A DNA stretch of 10,953 nucleotides from Syntrophaceae bacterium UBA1163. GTDB lineage: Bacteria > Desulfobacterota > BSN033 > UBA1163. The stretch is from assembly GCA_002311635.1 (NCBI GenBank), contig DBZJ01000135.1, forward strand, positions 1 to 10,953, read 5' to 3'. Below the pieces are notes generated by a model that saw nothing but the letters and a program-made list of their open reading frames with translations, searched no databases and was not told where the DNA came from. Positions within the stretch are counted from its first letter, which is position 1. The number at the start of each line of letters is the position of its first letter. This document shows positions 1 through 6,619 of this stretch, one piece after another. Made by a program: the position numbers and the translations under genes.

Positions 1-29
1 ATTTATGACGCACTACACTAGGTTCAGGG

Positions 30-45
30 CCTGCCGGTAGGCAGG
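30..45. repeat. Short perfect hairpin downstream of the cold-shock gene
   Basis: CCTGCC at 30-35 pairs exactly with GGCAGG at 40-45 around a GGTA loop. It lies 13 bases past the stop codon of the minus-strand cold-shock gene, where a transcript terminator would be expected. No T-tract follows on the minus strand, so it is not a canonical intrinsic terminator. It may stabilise the 3' end of the mRNA or be a dispersed small palindrome. Confidence 0.5.
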
Positions 46-58
46 GGGGATGTGTCGG

Positions 59-262
59 TCAGGCCGGCTTGATGACATTGGTTGCCTGAGGCCCTTTTGG
101 ACCGGTGGCAATCTCGAACTCTACCTCCTCTCCCGCACGGAGTGACTTAAAACCGTCCCCCGTGATCCCCGAATAGTGAACAAACACATCGTCCCCACCT
201 GGCTGCTCGATGAACCCATATCCTTTCTTTGTGTCAAACCACTTTACTACCCCTTTTGCCAA
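59..262 (-). CDS. Cold-shock domain protein (CspA family)
   Basis: This 67-residue protein is a single cold-shock domain, a five-stranded OB-fold that binds single-stranded RNA and DNA and acts as an RNA chaperone in the cytoplasm. Both nucleic-acid-binding motifs are visible: RNP1-like KGYGFIEQ (residues 13-20) and RNP2-like VFVHYS (26-31), along with the N-terminal GVVKWF. The length is normal for the family. The start codon is TTG (260-262 on the minus strand), chosen because a strong AAGGAGGG lies 8 bases upstream and the protein begins MAKGVVKWF as expected. It is divergent from the ferredoxin gene and has its own promoter (305-333). The family is certain. Whether this copy is cold-induced or constitutive cannot be told from sequence; the apparent leader is only about 35 bases, shorter than the long leaders of cold-inducible E. 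coli csp mRNAs. Confidence 0.97.
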   Translation of the reverse strand: MAKGVVKWFDTKKGYGFIEQPGGDDVFVHYSGITGDGFKSLRAGEEVEFEIATGPKGPQATNVIKPA

Positions 263-301
263 AGTTATCGCCCTCCTTTTTCAAAAAGGTCTTTACAGCG
301 G

Positions 302-324
302 AATTTGATATCACTAATCAAATT
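302..324. promoter_or_regulatory. Inverted repeat overlapping the csp promoter; possible operator
   Basis: AATTTGAT (302-309) and ATCAAATT (317-324) are exact reverse complements separated by 7 bases. The pair covers the -10 element and most of the spacer of the minus-strand csp promoter, so a protein bound here would be expected to block it. Half-sites resemble those of the CRP/FNR family, but the 7-base spacing does not fit FNR (4 bases). Function is inference. Confidence 0.4.
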
Positions 325-333
325 GGATGTCAA
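305..333 (-). promoter_or_regulatory. Probable sigma70-type promoter of the cold-shock gene
   Basis: Read on the minus strand, a perfect TTGACA -35 (328-333) is followed after exactly 17 bases by TATCAA (305-310), four of six matches to the -10 consensus. Transcription would begin near 298, leaving a leader of about 35 bases that contains the strong ribosome binding site. An inverted repeat (302-324) overlaps the spacer and -10. Confidence 0.6.
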
Positions 334-404
334 GATTTTTAATCTCATCCGGAGCAATTATAACAACATCCTTAAAACTCAATGGGTTATAATTTTTCTC
401 AATT

Positions 405-418
405 TTGACTTAGATCAA
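405..418 (+). promoter_or_regulatory. FNR/CRP-family-type binding site upstream of the ferredoxin gene
   Basis: TTGAC (405-409), four bases TTAG, then ATCAA (414-418). This differs at one base from the palindromic FNR consensus TTGAT-N4-ATCAA. Its centre (about 411.5) lies roughly 42 to 47 bases before the likely transcription start set by the -10 at 446-451, close to the class II activator position. No -35 hexamer is present at the right spacing, as expected for an activator-dependent promoter. In Desulfobacterota the CRP/FNR regulator HcpR is known to control hybrid-cluster-protein and ferredoxin genes; which regulator binds here is not known. Confidence 0.6.
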
Positions 419-445
419 GGATAAATATTCGTGCGTGAGTTATCT

Positions 446-451
446 TATAAT
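446..451 (+). promoter_or_regulatory. -10 element of the ferredoxin-gene promoter
   Basis: A perfect TATAAT with start of transcription expected near 457-460. The six bases 17 upstream (AAATAT) do not resemble a -35. The CACAGGAGG ribosome binding site (462-470) ends six bases before the ATG at 477. Confidence 0.6.
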
Positions 452-476
452 TAAAATGACCCACAGGAGGTAAAAA

Positions 477-1250
477 ATGACGACGAGAAAGATTGTCAAG
501 ATTGATGAGGAGAAATGCACCGGATGTGGTCTTTGTATTCCTAATTGTGCTGAAGGAGCCCTTAAGATTATTGATGGAAAGGCAAAGTTAGTGAGTGAAA
601 AGTTCTGCGATGGTCTGGGCGCCTGTCTCGGGCATTGCCCGGAAGACGCCATTATCGTCATCGAAAGGGAAGCAGAAGACTTCGATGACAAAGCAGTTGA
701 GATTCATCTTCAGAAACAAACAAAAGCTCAACACGAACCTGCTCCGGTATTTGGGGGATGCCCTTCCTCAAGAGCAATGCATTTCAAGGCTCCTGAAACC
801 CCGGCAGAAACCGTTTCAACCACACGCTCTGCCTCTCAGCTTACTCAATGGCCTGTCCAGTTGAAATTAGTACCTGTCAACGCTCCTTATTTTGAGGATG
901 CAGACCTTTTAGTAGCGGCTGATTGCGTTCCATTCGCCTATCCCGATTTCCATCGAGATTTCCTCAAAGGCAAAGTCGTGGTGGTCGGTTGTCCAAAGCT
1001 TGACGACATCGAGTATTACAGGGAAAAGCTGACAGAGATCTTTAAGGCCAATTCCGTTAAAACCGTTACGGTTCCGTATATGGAAGTTCCATGCTGCTTC
1101 GGATTGGTCAAAGCCACAGAGGATGCGATCGCCGCATCAGGTAAGAACATTCCTCTAAAGAAAGTAAAGATTGGCATCCGGGGGGATATTAAACCAGAAG
1201 AGCAAGTGGGAATGGCCCAACGGCCTCGAACGTTCGCTCATCCGCATTGA
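477..1250 (+). CDS. Two-cluster ferredoxin-type Fe-S protein with conserved-looking C-terminal cysteines
   Basis: This 257-residue cytoplasmic protein starts with a ferredoxin domain. The first [4Fe-4S] site is complete (C14, C17, C20, C24, in CTGCGLCIPNC). The second site keeps C44, C50 and C54-Pro, but the cysteine expected at residue 47 is leucine, so it may hold a [3Fe-4S] cluster or another ligand set. A linker of about 60 residues follows. The C-terminal half has cysteines in short motifs: GGCPSS (C95), DCVPF (C150), GCPKLDD (C172) and VPCC (C206, C207). I recognise the architecture as a recurrent 4Fe-4S protein of anaerobes, with no firmly known reaction; an electron-transfer role is the safe inference. 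The ATG is fixed by AGGAGG six bases upstream. The FNR-like site suggests anaerobic or nitrosative-stress control. An hcp-associated ferredoxin (frdX type) is possible, but no hcp gene is in view. Confidence 0.9.
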   Translation: MTTRKIVKIDEEKCTGCGLCIPNCAEGALKIIDGKAKLVSEKFCDGLGACLGHCPEDAIIVIEREAEDFDDKAVEIHLQKQTKAQHEPAPVFGGCPSSRAMHFKAPETPAETVSTTRSASQLTQWPVQLKLVPVNAPYFEDADLLVAADCVPFAYPDFHRDFLKGKVVVVGCPKLDDIEYYREKLTEIFKANSVKTVTVPYMEVPCCFGLVKATEDAIAASGKNIPLKKVKIGIRGDIKPEEQVGMAQRPRTFAHPH

Positions 1251-1334
1251 TTTCCGGTCGAGTGAGGTCGCGCTATCCCCATTGCGCGATGCCAACTTAT
1301 TGATTCATCTATTCGAATGGGTTAATTTTAATTC

Positions 1335-2252
1335 ATGTTGCTCCCATTGCAAGTTACTAAGAACGTCACTCTCTTAGGGAGTGAATTCTTCAACCTTTAT
1401 TTGGTAAAGGGGGAAACCTATGCCATCGTGGAGGGGGGAGTCAGCGGCATCACCTATCCTTTTTTGGAACAACTAAGCCAGTTGAATGTCCCCCCCGAGG
1501 CCATCTCCCACCTCATCATTCTCCACTCCCATTTTGATCACATGATGGTCTTTCCTACGCTCAAGAGAAGATATCCCTGGATGAAAATTGTGACCTCTGA
1601 TCTGAACCGAGCTGTTTTTACGAGTGAAAGGATCGTTGCCAAGATTTTTGAGGCGGACCGTAAGATCACACTCGCCCTAAAGGAGGGAGGAATCATTTCG
1701 ACGGCCCCGGACCTTCAACCCTACGCCTTTCTGCCGCTCGATATCACTATTCACGAAGGATCGGTCCTTGATCTTGGCAAGGGAATGAAGATAAGGTTTC
1801 TTGAGATTCCGGGCCACTCTCCTGACTGCATAGGTGGGTTTATTGAGGATGAAGGACTCCTTTTCTGTTCGGATGGGGCTGGTTTTTATATTCCCCCCAA
1901 TTTTTTTCGGCCCAATTACTGGTACCGACTGGATGAGGCTGAAAAATCACTCGATAAGATGAGGGAAATCGATCCTGAGATTCTCTGCCGGGGCCATTAT
2001 GGAGCAGCGATAGGAAAAGAGACTGTCAGGAACCATCTCCACATGGGCCGTCAGTGTATTGAAGACTTTAAGGCCTTTGCCTTAGAAAAGATCAACACGG
2101 GTTGGTCGGTCGAAAAAATAGCTCAGGATGTGAACCTACGGTTCTCGAAAGGGTTTCTCGAACTTTTCCCCGCCGAAGAGAACTATCGCCTCTGGAGATT
2201 ATTGGTTCAAAGGACGCTCGAACATCTTGGAATTGAGGTGGAAGAAAGGTAA
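1335..2252 (+). CDS. Metallo-beta-lactamase-fold metallohydrolase
   Basis: A 305-residue MBL-fold hydrolase of the glyoxalase II-like type, probably binding two metal ions. All classic ligands are seen: HSHFDH at residues 64-69 (H64, H66, D68, H69), H161 in IPGHSPD, D180 in CSDGAG and H221 in CRGHYG. A helical C-terminal region of about 80 residues follows (226-305) and may cap the active site or mediate assembly. The substrate cannot be predicted. It starts 84 bases after the ferredoxin gene on the same strand, so co-transcription is plausible. Only a weak promoter candidate lies in the gap (TTGATT 1300-1305, TTAATT 1322-1327), which would give an almost leaderless mRNA, and no clear ribosome binding site precedes the ATG. 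The start is therefore less certain than the family, although the N-terminal strand (VTLLGSEFFNLYLV) supports it. Confidence 0.88.
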   Translation: MLLPLQVTKNVTLLGSEFFNLYLVKGETYAIVEGGVSGITYPFLEQLSQLNVPPEAISHLIILHSHFDHMMVFPTLKRRYPWMKIVTSDLNRAVFTSERIVAKIFEADRKITLALKEGGIISTAPDLQPYAFLPLDITIHEGSVLDLGKGMKIRFLEIPGHSPDCIGGFIEDEGLLFCSDGAGFYIPPNFFRPNYWYRLDEAEKSLDKMREIDPEILCRGHYGAAIGKETVRNHLHMGRQCIEDFKAFALEKINTGWSVEKIAQDVNLRFSKGFLELFPAEENYRLWRLLVQRTLEHLGIEVEER

Positions 2253-2258
2253 GAAAGA

Positions 2259-2402
2259 ATGTCAAATGTCAAAGCTCAAAGTCCAAATGAAAGAAAAGCG
2301 ATGTCAAATGTCCAAACTCAAGTTTGTCTGCCTATGCGGGCTATGCTTTAGAAATTTGACATAAGAGTCTTCATTTGGCATTTGAACTTTGACATTTGGA
2401 AT
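2259..2402. repeat. Long AT-rich inverted repeat between convergent genes
   Basis: The stretch 2259-2290 (ATGTCAAATGTCAAAG...) is nearly the reverse complement of 2371-2402 (...CTTTGACATTTGGAATT), with only scattered mismatches. Inside the loop a second nested pair occurs: ATGTCAAAT (2301-2309) with ATTTGACAT (2354-2362), and AAACT/AGTTT (2314-2325). The unit (A/T)TGTCAAA recurs in both orientations. It lies between the MBL gene (+) and the zinc-ribbon gene (-), so the transcript from either side would form a large stem. It could act in 3'-end formation, or be a dispersed MITE-like or small-repeat element. There is no room for an ORF. Confidence 0.75.
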
Positions 2403-2416
2403 TTGCTTCTAGTACG

Positions 2417-2581
2417 TTAACTCTTTCTGGAGGTTTTTACCTGAAAAGCAGTAATGAGTTGTTCCAGTTTCTTCCCGCCGCACTTTGGGCATTTCGCCCT
2501 CCCGGCATCGTGCTCTTTGATGCTTAGGATCGCGGTAAATTTCTTTTTGCATTTCGGACATCGATAGTCGTAACTCGGCAT
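2417..2581 (-). CDS. FmdB-type putative regulatory zinc-ribbon protein
   Basis: A 54-residue protein made almost entirely of one zinc ribbon: CPKC at residues 8-11 and CPKCGG at 31-36, after the family's typical start MPSYDYRC. The C-terminus is basic (VKTSRKS). The FmdB family is named after a putative regulator of formamidase; the role of these small stand-alone proteins is not settled, and binding nucleic acid or a protein partner is inference. The ATG at 2581 is chosen over an upstream in-frame start at 2605 because AAAGGAGGGAG lies just upstream and the protein then begins as the family does. It follows the exonuclease gene by 81 bases on the same strand, but has a strong promoter of its own in that gap, so it is probably expressed independently as well. 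Confidence 0.9.
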   Translation of the reverse strand: MPSYDYRCPKCKKKFTAILSIKEHDAGRAKCPKCGGKKLEQLITAFQVKTSRKS

Positions 2582-2619
2582 CCCTCTCCCTCCTTTCCCC
2601 CACAAAATAAGTTAGTTCT

Positions 2620-2648
2620 AATATAGAAATTTGGAGGAAGGCTGTCAA
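2620..2648 (-). promoter_or_regulatory. Strong sigma70-type promoter of the zinc-ribbon gene
   Basis: On the minus strand: perfect TTGACA (2643-2648), a 17-base spacer, then TATATT (2620-2625), five of six matches to the -10 consensus. Transcription would start near 2613, giving a leader of about 32 bases that includes the ribosome binding site. It sits 15 bases past the stop codon of the upstream exonuclease gene. Confidence 0.7.
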
Positions 2649-2662
2649 TACCCACTTTTTTG

Positions 2663-3943
2663 TCAAACCGCCTTCAAAATCTTCTTTTGCTCCAGCCTTT
2701 CCCTTCTGTGTTGGAGAAGCTCAATTTCCTTTTGTTGATGGGACGGTATAGAGTCCAAAGCCTCATCCACATAAGCCATGGCCTTGTTCCAATCTTTGAG
2801 TCGATGCTCATGATATTTCGCCAATTCAATGTAAGGGAAAGCATCTTTCTTATAAGGCCGGTTCATCATCTCCTCGCAGAGAGATCTGGCCTTTTCGCCC
2901 TGCCCCGTCTTCTTGAAAGCCCTGGAGAGCCATTTCATCACTTCCCAGGACAGCTCATCATCACAACGCTTCAAGGCAATTTCAAAGCAGGGAATAGCTT
3001 TTTCCCGCTGACCATGCTCCCAAAAAAGTCTTCCTAAGGCAAAGTGCTCGATCCCTTTTCTGGGTCGGGCTGCTTGGGGATCATGATAGACGAGATGGAT
3101 TCTCCCGGCCAGTGCGACCATGGAGAGGATATCCATCCGGTTATGGTAGAAAACCTGTTGAATCTTGCTCGCGTCCCCGGTCTGGATATATTCAAAATAG
3201 AGATAGGGAATCCATTCCGATGGAATATCATCCGTTCTTTCTACCCCCAGAAGCTGGGATTCGAGGGTGATCAGCCGGCAGTTTTCGTAAGCCCCTTTCC
3301 AAATCCTTCTGGACGGATAAAGGAGGTCAAAATTAGGCATTTCCCTTATCTTTGACGCTTTCCGCGAGAGAATGAAGCGGGTCTCGAGAAGCGGAATATC
3401 ATATTGCCGCCCGTTGAAGGTGATTAGGAATTGAAAAGAATCGATAAAATTTTTGAGCAGAGAGAGGGAAGCCCTCTCCTCGGAATAGTCTCTCATGAAG
3501 AATTGGGTGATCAAAAATTGATCTTCCTGGAAGAAACCCAGTCCCACCATAAAGGCAAAGGTCCCCGTCCCGCCGCTCAGGCCGGTCGTTTCCGTATCGA
3601 GAAACAGAGCCTTTCGGAAATCCAATTCCTTAAGCCGTTCATCTTTCGAAAGAAGATGGGCGGGATAGGTAGGAATACTCAGGATGTCTCCCAAGGCCAT
3701 CTCGCCATATCGATGGTGAGGTGGAAAGTGTTGTTTCGTCAGGAAGGCCTCGCCTTCAGAGGTCGAAATGACCTCTCCCTTCACGAGTTGTTCGATAGGA
3801 ACGATTGCTTTCTTCCGATAGGTCTTTTTCGGTTCGAGAAGCCGGTCCAGCCTCTGCCTTAGATCGCTGAGAACCTGAGATTTCTCCTCTGGCTGGCTTT
3901 TGGAAACCGACGTGAGTCTGTTCAATCTTTCTTTGAGGTCCAT
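2663..3943 (-). CDS. mrfB: DEDD-type exonuclease with TPR-like tail, MrfB/YprB-like
   Basis: A 426-residue protein with an RNase H-like 3'-5' exonuclease fold. Acidic residues in DEDD order: D116 and E118 in FLDTETTGLSGG, D182 in FNGRQYDIPLL and D271 in YHNRMDIL, with a further D206 in NFDLLYPSRR. Residues 300-400 form helical repeats resembling TPRs. The domain order and length match B. subtilis YprB/MrfB (about 413 residues), which acts with helicase MrfA to excise mitomycin C adducts independently of nucleotide excision repair. Before the last Asp, histidine is at -4 and tyrosine at -5, so it fits neither the DEDDh (H at -5) nor the DEDDy (Y at -4) spacing exactly. The ATG at 3943 is preferred; TTG at 3949 is the alternative. 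Neither has a good ribosome binding site, because a GGGTTC-rich inverted repeat occupies the leader. The gene follows the helicase gene on the same strand. Confidence 0.88.
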   Translation of the reverse strand: MDLKERLNRLTSVSKSQPEEKSQVLSDLRQRLDRLLEPKKTYRKKAIVPIEQLVKGEVISTSEGEAFLTKQHFPPHHRYGEMALGDILSIPTYPAHLLSKDERLKELDFRKALFLDTETTGLSGGTGTFAFMVGLGFFQEDQFLITQFFMRDYSEERASLSLLKNFIDSFQFLITFNGRQYDIPLLETRFILSRKASKIREMPNFDLLYPSRRIWKGAYENCRLITLESQLLGVERTDDIPSEWIPYLYFEYIQTGDASKIQQVFYHNRMDILSMVALAGRIHLVYHDPQAARPRKGIEHFALGRLFWEHGQREKAIPCFEIALKRCDDELSWEVMKWLSRAFKKTGQGEKARSLCEEMMNRPYKKDAFPYIELAKYHEHRLKDWNKAMAYVDEALDSIPSHQQKEIELLQHRRERLEQKKILKAV

Positions 3944-3952
3944 GGCCAATCC

Positions 3953-4031
3953 AAGGGTTCAAGGGGTCAAGGATTCAAGTGGCCAAGCGAACTTCACTAG
4001 AACCCCTGAACCCTCGACTCCTAGAACCCTT
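3953..4031. repeat. GGGTTC-rich inverted repeat between helicase and exonuclease genes
   Basis: The segment 3953-3988 (AAGGGTTCAAGGGGTCAAGG...) is an imperfect reverse complement of 3996-4031 (...CTCCTAGAACCCTT), leaving a loop of about 7 bases. Each arm is itself a run of near-repeats of the unit (A)AGGGTTC / AAGGGGTC. It fills almost the whole gap between the two genes; its right end overlaps the helicase stop codon (TAA at 4030-4032) and its left end stops 9 bases from the exonuclease ATG. It could attenuate read-through or shield the exonuclease start. It is probably one copy of a dispersed repeat. Confidence 0.7.
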
Positions 4032-6381
4032 ACTTTAATATTTCTTTAAGCAGCACCAACGCTACTTCCTTTGATTTTTCGCCGACGTCCTTCGTAGGCC
4101 CTACACAGGACGGACAGCCATAGTGGCACTCGCACTTGGAGATGAGCTTCATCGTTTTCTCAAGCAGCACCCGTGTATCATCGAAGAGCTGAGGGCTGAA
4201 ACCCATTCCCCCCGGATAGTTATCGTAGAGAAAGAGAGTCGGTTCAAAAAGGTCCATCCCCTCCAGAGGAATCTCATTCGGGGTGTTGAAAGAGGAATAA
4301 ATCCCTTTGGAATCCCTCGAAAGTCTCAGGAACCACTTCGCCCCTCGATCGCCGACACAGCGGTTGAGGTCGTGGGGGTCGCACATCAGGTGAAGGGCCG
4401 CCATGGAATGAAGGGCATAGCCGAGTCCTAACACGCCATCAATAACGTCCAAACGAGAATAAGGAAGTCGCTCCAACATACCTTTCCTGAAAGTGATCCA
4501 GTAAGAGGTGGTGTGAAACTGGAGATCCGGAAGCTCAATCTTTCCGTAACCCAAGTTTTCCAGAGTATAGAACTTGATCTTCTTATAGCCCACAACACGG
4601 GTGGCTATTTTTACCTCACCATGTTCAAAGACCGTGCCCTCTCCCGGCTTTCTCTCAAAACCCTCCAGGATGGAGACGTCTGTATAGTCGATGGCATCGG
4701 TATAATAGTCCCCTTCCGTCTTCTTGACATAGGCTCTGCGGTTGGGGTAATCGAGCTTCTCCACCGTATAGAGTTCTGATTCGCAGAGATAGACCGCTCC
4801 CTCGTAAAGGGTCGTATGGGCGCCTGTAAAGTCGACCTCTGCGATCACCTCTTCTTTCTTCTTCGTGGCGTCGATCACCACAAAATTTTCTTCCGAGGCG
4901 GATCGGAGGCTGACCTTTTCCGCGGGATAGGCGTCTTGGGTCCAGTACCAATTCTGACCCACATGATGAAGGGTTCCTTTCTCTTCCAGGTACTTCAGCA
5001 TCTCATTCAAATTCTCTTTTCCGAAGCGTTCCCCATCTCTGAAGGGAAGCTCAAACGCCGCACACTGAATATGGCTGAGCAGGATGAGGAGGTTGTCCGG
5101 GTTGATCAATCCATGCTCAGGGGATTGTCCAAAGAAATAGTCCGGGTTCTCGATGATGAATTGATCCAGAGGCTGGCTCTTTGCGATGAGAACCGCCAAT
5201 GACTTTTCTGATCGCCTTCCCACTCGCCCCGCCTGTTGATACGTGCTGGCGATGGTGCCGGGATAGCCTGCGATCAAGCAGACTTCAAGATCTCCGATGT
5301 CGATCCCAAGCTCAAGGGCATTGGTAGAGACGACCGCTTTGACTTCTTTCTCCCTCAACCCCTTTTCAATCTCCCTGCGCATCTTGGGGAGATAGCCTCC
5401 CCGATACCCTCTCACCTTTCCTTTATCCTTTAACTTCTTTTCAAAGCGATCTTTTAGATATTTTGTCAGCACTTCTACTGAGAGCCGACTCGTAGCAAAA
5501 AGAATGGTCTGAATCCCCTGCTCGACGAAAGGCGCGGCCAACCGCCTGGCCGCGTGAATATGACTGCCGCGAATCCCCAACTCCTTATTGACGATGGGAG
5601 GATTATAAAAGACGAAAATCTTCTCTGCTGTCGGAGCGCCGTTTTGATCAATGAGGAAGACATTCCTTTCGAGAAGCTTTTCGGCCAATTCTTTAGGGTT
5701 GGCGATCGTCGCGGAGCAGCAAATGAATTGAGGTCTCGATCCATAGAAACCGCAGATACGATCCAACCGCCTCAGCACATTGGTCATATGAGCACCGAAG
5801 ACTCCTCGGTAGGTGTGGAGCTCGTCGATCACCACAAATTTCAGATTTTGAAAGAAGTTCATCCACTTCGTGTGGTGAGGAAGGATACCGGTATGAAGCA
5901 TGTCAGGGTTGGTGATCACAATGTCCCCCCGGGTACGGATGGCCTGCCGAGCATCCTGGGGTGTGTCTCCGTCATAGGTGAACGTGGTGATCGATTTTCC
6001 GATCCGTTGGATGAAGTTCTGGAGTTCGAACATCTGATCTTGCGACAGGGCCTTTGTGGGGAAGAGATAAAAGGCCTTTGAAGAAGGCACTTCCAGCTTC
6101 GTGTTCAACACTGGAAGGTTATAACAAAGCGTCTTCCCGGAAGCGGTCGGGCTAACGACAACGATATCTTTTCCTTCGTGAACCGCCTGGATCGCTTCGA
6201 CCTGATGGGAATACAGCTGCCCGATCCCTTCCGATTCCAGAGCTCTCCTGATGAGGGGGTGGATGAACTCCGGATAAGGGCGATATTGTCCTTCCCTCTT
6301 TTTAAAGACTCGCAGATCGGTAATACAAGGTGAGATGGCGCGGGACCGTTTCCAGGACTCGATAATCTCTTCAATCGACAT
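4030..6381 (-). CDS. mrfA: DEAD/DEAH-box DNA helicase with C-terminal zinc module, MrfA/YprA-like
   Basis: A 783-residue superfamily 2 helicase. N-terminal RecA lobe: Walker A SPTASGKT (residues 77-84), FPTKALSQDQ (motif Ia), TNPDML (motif Ib), Walker B DELH (186-189) and SAT (223-225). The second lobe has SVEVLTKYL, STNALELGIDIG and QQAGRVGRR (motif VI arginines). The C-terminal third ends in C750-x-C752-x3-C756-x2-C759, the four-cysteine zinc module of MrfA-type helicases (DUF1998/MZB). Length is close to B. subtilis MrfA (about 749 residues), an ATP-dependent DNA helicase needed with MrfB for repair of mitomycin C lesions. The neighbouring exonuclease makes this assignment stronger than a generic helicase call. 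The ATG at 6381 is chosen over 6405 because GGGAGAG lies upstream of it, while no ribosome binding site precedes 6405. Divergent from the sigma-factor operon. Confidence 0.9.
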   Translation of the reverse strand: MSIEEIIESWKRSRAISPCITDLRVFKKREGQYRPYPEFIHPLIRRALESEGIGQLYSHQVEAIQAVHEGKDIVVVSPTASGKTLCYNLPVLNTKLEVPSSKAFYLFPTKALSQDQMFELQNFIQRIGKSITTFTYDGDTPQDARQAIRTRGDIVITNPDMLHTGILPHHTKWMNFFQNLKFVVIDELHTYRGVFGAHMTNVLRRLDRICGFYGSRPQFICCSATIANPKELAEKLLERNVFLIDQNGAPTAEKIFVFYNPPIVNKELGIRGSHIHAARRLAAPFVEQGIQTILFATSRLSVEVLTKYLKDRFEKKLKDKGKVRGYRGGYLPKMRREIEKGLREKEVKAVVSTNALELGIDIGDLEVCLIAGYPGTIASTYQQAGRVGRRSEKSLAVLIAKSQPLDQFIIENPDYFFGQSPEHGLINPDNLLILLSHIQCAAFELPFRDGERFGKENLNEMLKYLEEKGTLHHVGQNWYWTQDAYPAEKVSLRSASEENFVVIDATKKKEEVIAEVDFTGAHTTLYEGAVYLCESELYTVEKLDYPNRRAYVKKTEGDYYTDAIDYTDVSILEGFERKPGEGTVFEHGEVKIATRVVGYKKIKFYTLENLGYGKIELPDLQFHTTSYWITFRKGMLERLPYSRLDVIDGVLGLGYALHSMAALHLMCDPHDLNRCVGDRGAKWFLRLSRDSKGIYSSFNTPNEIPLEGMDLFEPTLFLYDNYPGGMGFSPQLFDDTRVLLEKTMKLISKCECHYGCPSCVGPTKDVGEKSKEVALVLLKEILK

Positions 6382-6411
6382 CCAACACTCTCCCTTACTC
6401 CCCATTCACGG

Positions 6412-6439
6412 GGTTAACCAATTTTATTCTCTTTGTCAA
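6412..6439 (-). promoter_or_regulatory. Candidate promoter of the mrfA-like operon
   Basis: On the minus strand, perfect TTGACA (6434-6439), a 16-base spacer, then TTAACC (6412-6417). The -35 is convincing but the -10 is poor. It would give transcription start near 6405 and a leader of about 25 bases. Confidence 0.35.
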
Positions 6440-6619
6440 TAAAAAATTTGCGATATCCTGCCCTTACCGCTCTATTCATTTAGTCTCCACTTTCCTTTCC
6501 GTGCATAATGGGCTACATCAAAGGCAGGGAGAAACCGCATACCATTGCGCACCGGCAGGGGCTGGCTGGACCTTGGAATCTGGTTTTCTCTCACGGCCAT
6601 TTTTTTCGAATGATAACGG
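6440..6619. other. Divergent intergenic spacer with no recognised gene
   Basis: Together with the flanking promoters, this makes up the roughly 316-base gap between the helicase gene (-) and the sigma-factor gene (+). An ATG-initiated frame of 40 codons (6508-6630) runs through it, but it has no ribosome binding site, resembles nothing I know and ends inside the sigma-gene promoter, so I do not call it. I see no riboswitch, tRNA or repeat here. Confidence 0.5.

Noticed and set aside
302..324. FNR site upstream of csp
   Set aside because: The half-sites TTGAT and ATCAA are separated by 7 bases plus flanks rather than the 4 bases needed for FNR, so it is kept only as an unassigned operator candidate.
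176..424. Plus-strand ORF of 82 codons over the csp start region
   Set aside because: It is antisense to the N-terminal part of the cold-shock gene and crosses both divergent promoters; low-complexity product with no ribosome binding site.
3431..3862. Plus-strand ORF of 143 codons
   Set aside because: It lies wholly antisense to the MrfB-like exonuclease gene, whose catalytic motifs make that strand the coding one; no ribosome binding site or known domain.
5554..6081. Plus-strand ORF of 175 codons
   Set aside because: It is antisense to the helicase motifs of the MrfA-like gene; product resembles nothing and has no ribosome binding site.
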